Source: Microbacterium oryzae
GTDB taxonomy: Bacteria > Actinomycetota > Actinomycetes > Actinomycetales > Microbacteriaceae
Length of the DNA stretch: 64,000 nt
Assembly: GCF_009735645.1 (NCBI RefSeq)
Contig: NZ_CP032550.1
Span: 620,001-684,000, forward strand
Reading direction: 5' to 3'
Notes under the pieces: model-generated
The model's database searches: none
Told to the model about the DNA's origin: nothing
What the model saw: only the letters and a program-made list of their open reading frames with translations
Program-made: the position numbers and the translations under genes
Shown here: piece after piece, positions 25,377 to 33,763 of the stretch
Layout: each line of letters opens with the position of its first letter
Numbering within the stretch: the first letter of the stretch is position 1

Positions 25377-26121
25377 CCGTCAGCAGCGAATCCGGATGGT
25401 CGGGCACGACGAGCGTCTGCCAGGTCGACCGCTGCCATCCGTGCTCGACGTCGTAGAACAGACTCGTCCCGAACGTCAGCTTGCGTGCGCGCTGACGCGC
25501 CCACAGCGTGCGGAAGGACGGGTAGCGCCGGTGCAGGGTCGCGACGAGCTCCTGGAAGCGCTCCTCGTCGGGCGCGGCCTGGAAGCGCAGCGAGTCGACG
25601 AGGCGGATGGCCGTCTCCCGCCATTCGCCCGGTGAGGGCGCCTCGGCCTCGTGCTCGAACACCTCCACGAGGAGGTTTCGCCCCACGTCGAGGAAGCCGT
25701 TCGCGACCTGCGCGCACGCGCGGTTCACGACCAGCACGTCGTGCACGCCGTTGGTGATGTAGGCGGGGTGCGGCTCCACGAGGCCGAGGATGGCGAACGC
25801 GCCCTTCGGCAGCCCGTCGCGGCGCGAGATCGCGCGTGTCGCGCTCGTCTGCGCCAGCTGCTGGAAGTACTCCGTCGTGTCCTCGTCGAGCCGCAGCGCG
25901 CGCGACAGCGACGCCACCACCTGCGGGGAGGGGAGGTGCCCGTGGGCCTGCTCGAGGCGGATGTAGTAGTCGCGGTTGATGCCGGCGAGCTCGGCGACCT
26001 CCTCGCGGCGCAGACCGGGAACGCGCCGACCGTCGTCGCGGGCGAGCCCCACGTCCTCGGGCTGCAGCTCGTGACGCCGACCGCGCAGGAGCTCGGCGAT
26101 GAGGGTGTAGCGCAGGGTCAC
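25363..26121 (-). CDS. XRE-family regulator with MmyB-like ligand domain
   Basis: 252 residues. Residues 20-80 are a helix-turn-helix with 'GLRREEVAELAGINRDYYIRLEQ' (EVAELAGINRDYYIRLEQ core), typical of the MmyB/XRE family. The remainder matches the MmyB-like PAS-type ligand-binding domain, with 'AYITNGVHDVLVVNRACAQV' (in place of the common 'DVLAWNRAA') and 'FRTLWARQRARKLTFGTSLF'. MmyB proteins are suggested to bind fatty acids. GTG 26121 overlaps the MarR gene stop by 4 nt, so the two regulators are co-translated. Confidence 0.85.
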   Translation of the reverse strand: MTLRYTLIAELLRGRRHELQPEDVGLARDDGRRVPGLRREEVAELAGINRDYYIRLEQAHGHLPSPQVVASLSRALRLDEDTTEYFQQLAQTSATRAISRRDGLPKGAFAILGLVEPHPAYITNGVHDVLVVNRACAQVANGFLDVGRNLLVEVFEHEAEAPSPGEWRETAIRLVDSLRFQAAPDEERFQELVATLHRRYPSFRTLWARQRARKLTFGTSLFYDVEHGWQRSTWQTLVVPDHPDSLLTVIHP

Positions 26122-26669
26122 GACGCGGTCTCCGGTCCCGACCCGGGTCGCGCTCCGCGGCGCGTGGTGGCGCCGATGGTGCGCAGCGCGTCGATGAGCG
26201 AGGCCACCTGCGCCCAGCTGAGGCCCTCGAGCAGGGTGGACTCCTGCGCGACGAGCGTGCGCATGGCGGACTCGACCCGGTCGCGACCCGCGGGCAGCAG
26301 CGTCACGATGCGGCTGCGCTGATCGGCGGGGTTGTCCGTGCGCGCGAGGTAGCCGCGCTCCTCCAGCCGCTCGATGCGGTAGGTGATGGTGCCGCTGGTG
26401 GCGGTGGTCCACGTGGCCAGCTGCGACGGCGTCATCGCCTGCTCGGGTGAGCGGCGCAGCAGCGACAGGATGTCGAACTCCCAGGCGCGCAGTCCCGCGG
26501 CGGAGAACGCCGACTCGCGCACGCGCTGCAGGTCGCGGGCGACCCGGCGCAGGCGCGACATCACGTCCAGCGGCGAGAGGTCGACGTCGGGCAGGATCGC
26601 CGACCAGGCGTCGATGATGAGGTCCACCTCGTCATCGCCGCTGTCGTAACCGCGTGCATCTGCCACCAC
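26118..26669 (-). CDS. MarR-family transcriptional regulator
   Basis: 183-residue winged-helix protein: 'LRAWEFDILSLLRRSPEQAMTP' then 'LATWTTATSGTITYRIERLE', the recognition helix, and the wing 'NPADQRSRIVTLLPAGRD' (DxRxR...LT motif). An N-terminal extension with acidic residues precedes it. TATGCT lies close upstream of tandem GTG codons at 26664-26669, suggesting leaderless transcription. It is followed by the XRE regulator and diverges from the PTS gene, which it may control. Confidence 0.87.
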   Translation of the reverse strand: MVADARGYDSGDDEVDLIIDAWSAILPDVDLSPLDVMSRLRRVARDLQRVRESAFSAAGLRAWEFDILSLLRRSPEQAMTPSQLATWTTATSGTITYRIERLEERGYLARTDNPADQRSRIVTLLPAGRDRVESAMRTLVAQESTLLEGLSWAQVASLIDALRTIGATTRRGARPGSGPETAS

Positions 26670-26761
26670 GACACAGCATAGGACGGCGTCCGCCGAACTC
26701 CGTGGCGGGCGTCTGCGGCAGCGTGTACCGTCGGGCCATCACTCGTCTGTCGGAGGTCAGG

Positions 26762-28666
26762 ATGAAGTTCTTCCAGCGGCTCGGCCGGTCGTTCATGCTC
26801 CCCGTCGCGGTGCTGCCGATCGCGGCCATCCTCGTCGGCGTCGCCTTCTTCATCCGCAACGTCGCGGGGGAGAACGTCGCGGTCACGTTCCTCAACGGCG
26901 CCGGCGGCGCGCTGCTCGACAACATGCCGATCCTGTTCGCGATCGGCATCTCGCTGGGCATGGCGTCGAAGTCCGACGGCACCTCGGCGCTGGCGGGCCT
27001 CGTGTCGTGGCTGACGATCACCACCCTGCTGTCGCCGGCCAACGTCGCGCTCTTCCAGGGGATCGAGGAAGGCGCCGTGGATCCGGCGTTCGGCGTGATC
27101 AAGAACGTGTTCGTCGGCATCATCGCCGGTCTCATCGGGGCGTTCAGCTACGACCGCTTCAAGGACACCCGCCTGCCCGACGCCCTCGCGTTCTTCTCGG
27201 GCAAGCGGTCCGTGGCGATCGTCGCCGCGGGGATGTCGCTCGTCGTGGCGCTCATCCTCTTCTTCATCTGGCCGGTCGTGTACGGCGCGCTCGTGGCCTT
27301 CGGCGAGTTCATCGCCGCGCTCGGGCCGATCGGCGCGGGCATCTACGGCTTCATGAACCGCATCCTCATCCCGCTGGGTCTCCACCACGCGCTGAACTCC
27401 GTGTTCTGGTTCGATGTGGCGGGCATCAACGACCTCGTGAACTTCCTCGGCGGCGAGGGCGAGTACGGCGTCACCGGCCAGTACATGACCGGCTTCTTCC
27501 CGGTCATGATGTTCGGTCTGCCGGGCGCGGCGCTCGCGATGTACGTGACGGCCAAGACGACGCGCAAGAAAGTCGCGGCGGGCCTCCTCCTCTCGGGCGC
27601 GGTGTCGTCGTTCGTCGTCGGCGTGACGGAGCCGCTGGAGTTCGCGTTCATGTTCCTCGCCCCGGTGCTCTATCTGATCCACGCGGTCTTCATGGGCATC
27701 TCCTTGGCGATCAGCGCCATCCTGCCGGTGCGCATGGGCTTCGGGTTCTCCGGCGGCGCGATCGACCTGCTGCTGGGATGGACGAACCCGATGGCGCAGA
27801 ACCCGTGGCTCATCCCGGTCATGGGCGCGTTCTGGTTCCTCGTGTACTTCCTCGTCTTCCGCTTCGTGATCGTGCGCTTCGATCTGAAGACGCCCGGCCG
27901 CGAGGACGACGAGGTCGAAGCCGACGTCGATCGGCCGGCCGACGGCGACGACCGCTACCGGGGCACCGCCGCCCGCTTCCTCGAGGCGCTCGGCGGGCAG
28001 GAGAACATCGTCGAGCTCGACAACTGCGCGACGCGGCTGCGGATGGTCGTGGCCGACGTCGCGAAGGTGGACGACGCCGCGCTGCGTCGTGCGGGAGCGG
28101 CCGGCACCATGCGCCCGGGCGGCAAGGCCGTGCAGGTCGTCTACGGCCTGAACGTCCAGTTCGTGAAGGACGCTATGGAAGATCTCATGGCGGGCCGCGC
28201 GCCCGTCGCCGAGCGACGCGACGACGCGCCGGCGCCGACCCCGGTGCTCACGACAGCGCCCGCCGTCGTCCGGCTGCGGCAGCCGATCGAGGGGCGAGTG
28301 GTTCCGCTGTCGGCGGTGCCCGATGCCACCTTCGCCGAGGGGATCATGGGGCCCGGCGTCGCGATCGAGCCGACCGGCGACACCGTGGTCGCACCAGCCG
28401 ACGGGCGGGTCGAGCACGTCTTCCCGACCGCGCACGCGGTCGCGATGGTGCTCGCGGACGGCACCGAGCTGCTCGTCCACGTCGGAATCGACACCGTGGA
28501 CATGGCGGGCGAGGGGTTCGAGACGCTGGTGTCCGCCGGTCAGGAGGTGACGGCGGGGACGCCGCTGCTGCGGATAGACCTCGACCGCCTGCGCGCATCC
28601 GGCCATCCCACCATCACGCCCGTCGTGGTGCTCAACAACCCGGAGGCCTCGGTCGAGATGTCCTGA
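26762..28666 (+). CDS. PTS transporter subunit EIICBA, glucose/N-acetylglucosamine family
   Basis: 634-residue fusion. EIIC (residues 1-380) starts 'MKFFQRLGRSFMLPVAVLPIA' and carries about 10 membrane helices with 'GLHHALNSVFWFDV' and 'GVTEPLEFAFMF', the sugar-binding signature. EIIB (about 400-480) has the phospho-cysteine in 'DNCATRLRMVV'. EIIA (about 500-630) has the phospho-histidine in 'LLVHVGIDTVDM'. The order C-B-A is that of NagE-like permeases. It imports and phosphorylates a hexose or GlcNAc using HPr. Shine-Dalgarno ggagg precedes ATG 26762. The exact sugar is uncertain; GlcNAc is the best guess from order and length. Confidence 0.9.
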   Translation: MKFFQRLGRSFMLPVAVLPIAAILVGVAFFIRNVAGENVAVTFLNGAGGALLDNMPILFAIGISLGMASKSDGTSALAGLVSWLTITTLLSPANVALFQGIEEGAVDPAFGVIKNVFVGIIAGLIGAFSYDRFKDTRLPDALAFFSGKRSVAIVAAGMSLVVALILFFIWPVVYGALVAFGEFIAALGPIGAGIYGFMNRILIPLGLHHALNSVFWFDVAGINDLVNFLGGEGEYGVTGQYMTGFFPVMMFGLPGAALAMYVTAKTTRKKVAAGLLLSGAVSSFVVGVTEPLEFAFMFLAPVLYLIHAVFMGISLAISAILPVRMGFGFSGGAIDLLLGWTNPMAQNPWLIPVMGAFWFLVYFLVFRFVIVRFDLKTPGREDDEVEADVDRPADGDDRYRGTAARFLEALGGQENIVELDNCATRLRMVVADVAKVDDAALRRAGAAGTMRPGGKAVQVVYGLNVQFVKDAMEDLMAGRAPVAERRDDAPAPTPVLTTAPAVVRLRQPIEGRVVPLSAVPDATFAEGIMGPGVAIEPTGDTVVAPADGRVEHVFPTAHAVAMVLADGTELLVHVGIDTVDMAGEGFETLVSAGQEVTAGTPLLRIDLDRLRASGHPTITPVVVLNNPEASVEMS

Positions 28667-28726
28667 CCCGCCCCGGCGGTTCCCCACGCGCATAGGGTGG
28701 ACGGACGCAACCGGAAGGGGAGACCC

Positions 28727-29371
28727 ATGGCACGCATCCTGATCTTCGGCGGACACGGGAAGGTCGCGCTGCGCCTCGCGCCGCTGCTCGCCGAGCGCGG
28801 TGACGCCGTCACCGGCGTCATCCGCAATCCCGACCACGAGGCCGACGTCCGGGCGGCCGGCGCCGAGCCGGTGATCGCCGACATCGAGACGCTGGACGTC
28901 GACGGCCTGGCCGACCTCGTCCGCGGGCACGACGCGATCGTGTGGTCGGCCGGTGCGGGAGGCGGGAACCCCGCGCGCACCTGGGCCGTCGATCGCGATG
29001 CGGCCATCCGCTCGATGGACGCCGCCCGTGCGGCCGGCGTCTCGCGGTACGTCATGGTGTCGTATCTCGGCGCGGGGCCGGACCACGGCGTTCCCGAGGA
29101 CGATGCGTTCTACGCCTACGCCGAGTCGAAGGCGGCCGCCGACGAGCACCTGCGCGGCAGCGGTCTGGACTACACGATCCTGCAGCCGGGCGGCCTCACC
29201 CTCGACGAGCCGACCGGCCTCATCGAGACCGGCGACCTGGGCGACGGACGCGTCGCGCGCGGCGATGTCGCGGCCGTCGCAGCCGCGGTGCTCGCCGACG
29301 CGAGCACGATCGGCCGCTCGATCCCGTTCGGCAACGGCAGCACGCCGATCGCCGAGGCGATCGCGGCGTGA
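28727..29371 (+). CDS. NAD(P)H-binding SDR-like protein
   Basis: 214-residue atypical SDR (NmrA/BVR-B-like): 'ILIFGGHGKVALRLAPLLAERG' is the nucleotide-binding start, 'ADLVRGHDAIVWSAGAGGG' and 'YVMVSYLGAG' follow, and 'YAYAESKAAADEHLRGSGLDY' includes the YxxxK pair. Such proteins (YwnB/YhfK type) are common, with no fixed substrate. Shine-Dalgarno ggaagggga lies 5 nt upstream and a TAGGGT box 27 nt before the ATG. It overlaps the next gene by 4 nt (GTGA). Confidence 0.85.
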   Translation: MARILIFGGHGKVALRLAPLLAERGDAVTGVIRNPDHEADVRAAGAEPVIADIETLDVDGLADLVRGHDAIVWSAGAGGGNPARTWAVDRDAAIRSMDAARAAGVSRYVMVSYLGAGPDHGVPEDDAFYAYAESKAAADEHLRGSGLDYTILQPGGLTLDEPTGLIETGDLGDGRVARGDVAAVAAAVLADASTIGRSIPFGNGSTPIAEAIAA

Positions 29372-29778
29372 GCCGCCGCGCCGTGCTCGCCGCCGCGGCG
29401 GCGGGCACGGTGGCCGCGGGGCTGGCCGTCCACGTCGCGCTGCCGGCGTCGCCCGCGACGGATGGCCTGGGCGACGTCCTCTACGCCGTCCTCGTCTTCC
29501 TGCTCGTGGCGTTCGCGGCGCCGCGTGCGCGCGTCGTCGCCGTGAGCGCCGTCGCCCTCGCGTGGTGCGTCGCGGTCGAGCTGCTGCAGCTGACCGGCCT
29601 CCCGGCCGCGTGGGGGAGCGCCGCGCCGCCGCTGCGGCTCGTGCTCGGCAGCGGCTTCGCGGCGCTCGACCTGCTCTGGTACGCCGTCGGCGTCGCCCTC
29701 GCGGCGGGCGCGGACGCCGTGCTCCGACGGGTCAGAGCCCCTGGCCGGCGTCCCAGAGGCGCTCGGGCGAGCCGTTGA
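29368..29778 (+). CDS. DUF2809-family membrane protein
   Basis: 136-residue membrane protein with four hydrophobic segments. 'LGDVLYAVLVFLLVAFAAPR', 'WCVAVELLQLTGLPAAWG' and 'LRLVLGSGFAALDLLWYAVG' follow the DUF2809 pattern (VE-x-x-Q...LG-x-x-F-x-x-x-D). The function is unknown; a VanZ-like resemblance has been noted for the family. GTG 29368 overlaps the SDR-like stop by 4 nt. The last 47 nt overlap the convergent dGTPase gene. Confidence 0.8.
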   Translation: MSRRAVLAAAAAGTVAAGLAVHVALPASPATDGLGDVLYAVLVFLLVAFAAPRARVVAVSAVALAWCVAVELLQLTGLPAAWGSAAPPLRLVLGSGFAALDLLWYAVGVALAAGADAVLRRVRAPGRRPRGARASR

Positions 29779-31333
29779 TGAGCGCGTCGATGTGCATGGC
29801 CTGCGCGTCGGTGAGCGACGCGACGTAGTCGATGATGCCGCGGCCGGTCGCGCGCCGTCGCAGCTCGACGCCGTCGGACGCGTCGGCGAGCTCGGGCTCC
29901 TCGCGGCGCAGGCGGGCGTAGTCCTCGGCGGCGAGGTCGACGAGGTCGAGGAGGCGTCGCGGCGCCCGCCGCACGTCGTGCGGGTCGTCGAGCCACGCCG
30001 CGAACCCGTCGACGAGGCGCTCGAGCACGCTCGCCTGGCCGCGCTGGTACAGCGCGAGGTCCGGGCGCTCGAGGATGAAGCGCTGGTGCAGGAATTTCAG
30101 CACGGCGACCTCGTGCCACGCGTCGCGGTCGAGGCTGACGTGCCCCGAGCGGATGGGCGGCGTCTCGCTGACGGTCACCGAGTGCTGCAGGCGGGTGATC
30201 CAGGCCGCCGTGAACTGCGACAGCGTGCGCTCGGTGAGCATCGAGCCGTCGAACGGCACCGCGAGGAGGCCGTCGATGACCTCGTCGGTCACCCGGGCGA
30301 CGGCGGCGGCGAACGCCTCCTCGTCGGCGATCCACGGGTCCTTCGCCTCGAGCCGCCGCCACAGCAGCTCGAGGGAGCGGCCGGGCGCGCGCTGCGACAG
30401 CACGAGGTCGCCCTGGGCGGCGGCGTGCAGGGCGGCGCGGTCGCGGCGCCACGCGCGGAACTCGGCGGAGATCGTGGACTGGTTCAGCAGACCCGCGCGG
30501 TAGAAGTCGTCGAGGTCGTGCAGCGAGTACGCGATGTCGTCGGCGATGTCCATCACCGAGCACTCCACCGTCTGCTGCAGCGGCGCGATCGCGGGGTAGG
30601 GCGCCCGGGCCGCGCGCATCTCGTGCGCGTCGAGCGCGAAGGCGGAGAACTTGTACGCGCCGCTGCCGGGAGAGGCGGGGGAGATGCCGCGCGGGGCCTC
30701 CGGCCGGCCGGACCAGCCGTCGCCCTCCGCGCGCAGCCACGGGTACTTCAGCACCGCCGCGCGCACGGCGGCGGTCAGGTTGAGACCCGCGCCGGCCCGG
30801 TCGTACTCGTCGAGGCGGGTGACGATGCGGAAGGTCTGCGCGTTGCCCTCGAAGCCGTCGCGCAGGCCGAAGCGGTCGCGCGCGAGCCGGTCGAGGGCCT
30901 GCTCGCCGAGGTGGCCGAACGGCGGATGGCCCAGGTCGTGCGCCGCGGCGGCCGCCTGCACGACGACGGGATCGCAGCCGCCCAGCCGCGCGACGATCTC
31001 GCCCTCCGGACCCGCGCTGTGCGACAGCTGCACCGCGATGCCGCGGGCGACCGCGGCGACCTTGACCGAGTGCGTGAGGCGGTTGTGGACGGCGAGGCCC
31101 GCGCCGGCCTGCGCGATGACCTGGGTGACGGCCGACAGACGCGAGTAGTACGGAGAGAAGCGGATGCGCTCCACGTCGACGCGGTACTCCGGGTTGCGCT
31201 CGCGCCGCTGATAGTCGTCGAGCGCCTCGGGCACGCGTCGCGCCGTGCGCGGGTCGTCGTCCAGAGCGGTGGCGGCCGCGAGAGCGGGCGCGTCGTCGGC
31301 CGCGAGAGCAGCGGCGGCAGGTGCATCCGTCAT
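29732..31333 (-). CDS. dgt: dGTPase (deoxyguanosinetriphosphate triphosphohydrolase)
   Basis: 533-residue HD-domain triphosphohydrolase. 'SPYYSRLSAVTQVIAQ' and 'HNRLTHSVKVAAVARGIA' are the substrate and first metal histidine regions. 'AAAHDLGHPPFGHLGEQAL' carries the HD metal motif and 'GFEGNAQTFRIV' the family signature; 'DIADDIAYSLHDLDDF' provides the last metal Asp. It hydrolyses dGTP (or other dNTPs) to deoxynucleoside and triphosphate. TAGCAT ends 7 nt before the ATG, so the mRNA is probably leaderless. Confidence 0.92.
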   Translation of the reverse strand: MTDAPAAAALAADDAPALAAATALDDDPRTARRVPEALDDYQRRERNPEYRVDVERIRFSPYYSRLSAVTQVIAQAGAGLAVHNRLTHSVKVAAVARGIAVQLSHSAGPEGEIVARLGGCDPVVVQAAAAAHDLGHPPFGHLGEQALDRLARDRFGLRDGFEGNAQTFRIVTRLDEYDRAGAGLNLTAAVRAAVLKYPWLRAEGDGWSGRPEAPRGISPASPGSGAYKFSAFALDAHEMRAARAPYPAIAPLQQTVECSVMDIADDIAYSLHDLDDFYRAGLLNQSTISAEFRAWRRDRAALHAAAQGDLVLSQRAPGRSLELLWRRLEAKDPWIADEEAFAAAVARVTDEVIDGLLAVPFDGSMLTERTLSQFTAAWITRLQHSVTVSETPPIRSGHVSLDRDAWHEVAVLKFLHQRFILERPDLALYQRGQASVLERLVDGFAAWLDDPHDVRRAPRRLLDLVDLAAEDYARLRREEPELADASDGVELRRRATGRGIIDYVASLTDAQAMHIDALINGSPERLWDAGQGL

Positions 31334-31343
31334 CCGACCGATG

Positions 31344-31943
31344 CTACCGGCCGTCCGCCTCGCGACGACGACGCCGCAGCCGCCGGCGCCGCGGGCTCTG
31401 CTCGGGCGCCGCGGCCGCGCGCGCCGCCTGCCGACGCTCCTCGCGTCGGGCAGCCCATCCGGCCACCTCGGCGTCGATGTCGACGAGCGGTGTCACCACG
31501 GGCGGGCCGCCGAGGAGCTGCATGCGCGCGAGCTTCACCCGGCGGTTGAAGTCGTCGAGGTGCTCGCGCACGTCCTGCTCGCGCGACATCGCGTCGAGCG
31601 TCTGCGCGAGGTCCGCGTGCTCCGAGCGCAGCTGCAGCGCGGGCGGGCCGAGCCCGGTCAGCCCCTCGCGCTCGATCTTGCGGCGGATCCACCAGTCGGG
31701 ATCGTGCGATTCGCCGAGGCCCTGGATGGGGCGCCCGGCACCGGGGAGGTCGTCGAACTCGCCGCGGCGCATCGCCTGCTGGATGACCATCTCCACGTAC
31801 GCCGGGCGATCGGTCAGCCCGGGAGCACCCGCCGAACCCGTCGGGGCGTCGTCCGCCTCGCCGAGCTCCTCGCGCATGCGGTCGATGCGGTACTGGACCG
31901 CGCTCAAGCGCGGGTCGACGTGCTCCTCGTCGCGTGCTGCCAT
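31344..31943 (-). CDS. DnaJ-homologue-C / DUF1992 family protein
   Basis: 199 residues. 'VEMVIQQAMRRGEFDDLPGAGRPI' (core QQAMRRGEFDDLPGAGRP) is the DUF1992 signature, also present in DNAJC28; 'DPDWWIRRKIEREGL' follows. The C-terminal 30 residues are Arg-rich. The role is unknown. Shine-Dalgarno ggaggtga precedes the ATG, with TAGCCT further upstream. It lies 10 nt upstream of dgt on the same strand, so they may be co-transcribed although dgt also has its own promoter. Confidence 0.87.
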   Translation of the reverse strand: MAARDEEHVDPRLSAVQYRIDRMREELGEADDAPTGSAGAPGLTDRPAYVEMVIQQAMRRGEFDDLPGAGRPIQGLGESHDPDWWIRRKIEREGLTGLGPPALQLRSEHADLAQTLDAMSREQDVREHLDDFNRRVKLARMQLLGGPPVVTPLVDIDAEVAGWAARREERRQAARAAAAPEQSPRRRRLRRRRREADGR

Positions 31944-31994
31944 GGCGTCACCTCCGCGCCTCCAGGCTACGACGCGCGCGCGGAGTGCGGGTCG

Positions 31995-32828
31995 TCAGCC
32001 GGAGAGCTCGGCACGCAGTCGGTCGAGGTGCTCCGCGGTGATGTCGTCCTCGGCGCGATCCTGCCCTGGGGTCTCCCGGAGCACCTCGAACGGCTCCGTC
32101 ATCGCCTCCCCGTCCGGACGCACGTCGAGATGGGTGACGGCGTCGCCGCGGGCGTGCAGCCACCGCGCCATGTCGTAGTCGCTGGGGGAGTCTCCCGCCG
32201 TGAACCAGCGGCGGGGCGCGGCCATCCGCTGCTCGACGAGGGAGAGCGCCCGCTCGGCGCCGAGCGCCTTGCCGGCGTCGACGTGCTCGATGTCGATGGA
32301 GATGATCGTCGGGATGATGTGGAACCGATCAGCCAGCCCCTGGTCGTCGATGACCTGCTGGCAGGCGCGGACGAGCGCGGGCTGCGCCGCGAGGTACGCA
32401 TCGCTCGCGACGTCGACGTTCTGCTCGATGGAGATCATCGTGCGCTTGGTGTCGTCCCAGAACATGAGGTCGGCGTGCGGTTCTGCGAGCTCGCGGATGG
32501 CGTCCACCAGCGCCTGCGGCGGCCGCAGCTCGATGTCGGCGTGGATCTCGCCCACTCGCACCTCGGGCGCATCGGGCTCGAGCGAGAACCAGGTCGCGCC
32601 CTTCTCGCCCACGCCCCACACCGGAGCATCAGGGCGGAGGCCGGCGGCGGCGAGCTCGGGGATCACCCGCTCGACGAGGAACGCCGTGGAGCGGCCGGTG
32701 TTGAACACGACGGGCGCGCCGGCGTGGGCGAGCGCCACGAGGTCGGGCGCGATCGTGGCCACGCGCAGCGTGCGGGTGACGGTGCTCGCGAGCGGGCCGT
32801 CGACGTCGAGGAGGAGTCCGAGGGTCAC
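31995..32828 (-). CDS. HAD-family hydrolase (sucrose-phosphatase/Cof-like)
   Basis: 277 residues. Motif I is 'LLLDVDGPLASTVTRTL', motif II 'PVVFNTGRSTAFLVERV' and motif IV 'WFTAGDSPSDYDMARWL', the type IIB-like cap pattern of sugar-phosphate phosphatases. GTG 32828 directly precedes the motif I strand and has ggagagga upstream; an earlier ATG at 32894 would add 22 poorly conserved residues. It precedes DUF1992 and dgt on the same strand. Substrate unknown. Confidence 0.8.
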   Translation of the reverse strand: MTLGLLLDVDGPLASTVTRTLRVATIAPDLVALAHAGAPVVFNTGRSTAFLVERVIPELAAAGLRPDAPVWGVGEKGATWFSLEPDAPEVRVGEIHADIELRPPQALVDAIRELAEPHADLMFWDDTKRTMISIEQNVDVASDAYLAAQPALVRACQQVIDDQGLADRFHIIPTIISIDIEHVDAGKALGAERALSLVEQRMAAPRRWFTAGDSPSDYDMARWLHARGDAVTHLDVRPDGEAMTEPFEVLRETPGQDRAEDDITAEHLDRLRAELSG

Positions 32829-32862
32829 CCGACCATCCTCTCCGATCCGCCGCCGGTCGGCG

Positions 32863-33657
32863 TCAGGCGGGCACGTCGAGCGTACGGCTCGCATCCCACG
32901 GGAGCGTCCATCCGAGCCGGTCGAACATCGCGTCGAGCACGCCGGCGGTGAAGCCCCACACCACGCGCTCCTCGCCCGTCCGCGGGTCGGGCACGACGAA
33001 CGCCGGCCCGCGCCAGGTGCTGCCGCGATGGTGCGTGACCGACGTGAAGCGGGACGCGGGCGACAGCAGGTCGGCGACTGGCGCGCGGAACACCGCCGAC
33101 GATTCGGCGACGTCCACCACGCGCACGGCGGATGGCCGGCGCCACCAGGCGAGGACGGGCGTCACGAGATGGCCGGAGGCGGGCACGGGGATGGACGCGA
33201 GTTCGCCGAGCACGTCGACTCCGGCGAGGTCGAGCCCGGTCTCCTCGTGCGCTTCGCGGAGCGCCGCGGCCGTGACATCGGCATCATGCGCGTCGACGCG
33301 CCCGCCGGGGAAGGCGACCTGTCCCGGGTGAGACCGCAGGGTCGTCGCGCGCGCCAGCAGCAGCACGTCGAGGTCGCGCGAGACGATGGGGCGCGCGTCG
33401 GGCTCGCGCGGCGCGGCGTCGTGCGGGGCGGGCGTCTCGGCGGCGCGCACAGGTGCGTCCGCGACAGACGAGGTGGGTGCGTCGGCGGCGGGCAGGTCGT
33501 CGAGCACCCCGAACAGGACGAGGACGGCGGCCGGGCGGCCGGCGGCGGGCATCATGCGCGCGCGCTCCGTCGCCCAGGGGCCGGCGAAGTCGCGGTCCGC
33601 GGCGAGGGCCTCGAGCTGCGCGCGAGCGGTGGCGGGCGGCAGCGGCTCGGACGGCAT
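32863..33657 (-). CDS. NUDIX hydrolase, CoA pyrophosphatase-like
   Basis: 264 residues. The Nudix box is 'GGRVDAHDADVTAAALREAH' continuing EETGL, preceded by 'LRSHPGQVAFP', the CoA-pyrophosphatase (NudL) style start. The residues between 60 and 90 are a low-complexity insert. 'VVWGFTAGVLDAMFD' near the C-terminus is typical of this group ('iWG-T-A'). It likely cleaves CoA or related dinucleotides. TACGCT lies 7 nt before the ATG at 33657, indicating leaderless transcription. Confidence 0.87.
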   Translation of the reverse strand: MPSEPLPPATARAQLEALAADRDFAGPWATERARMMPAAGRPAAVLVLFGVLDDLPAADAPTSSVADAPVRAAETPAPHDAAPREPDARPIVSRDLDVLLLARATTLRSHPGQVAFPGGRVDAHDADVTAAALREAHEETGLDLAGVDVLGELASIPVPASGHLVTPVLAWWRRPSAVRVVDVAESSAVFRAPVADLLSPASRFTSVTHHRGSTWRGPAFVVPDPRTGEERVVWGFTAGVLDAMFDRLGWTLPWDASRTLDVPA

Positions 33658-33763
33658 GGTCCCGAGCGTAGCCGCCGGCGCGCTTGCTCCGCGTGACCTG
33701 GGAAGCCGCAGGCGGGCTGCGCGTCACCGTGTCGTGCGCGGGCCCCCGGCTTAGCATTGCGCT

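Noticed and set aside
26561..29149. 862-codon minus-strand frame opposite the PTS gene
   Set aside because: Composition is His/Arg/Asp-rich and low in hydrophobic structure, a typical shadow of the EIICBA gene on the other strand.
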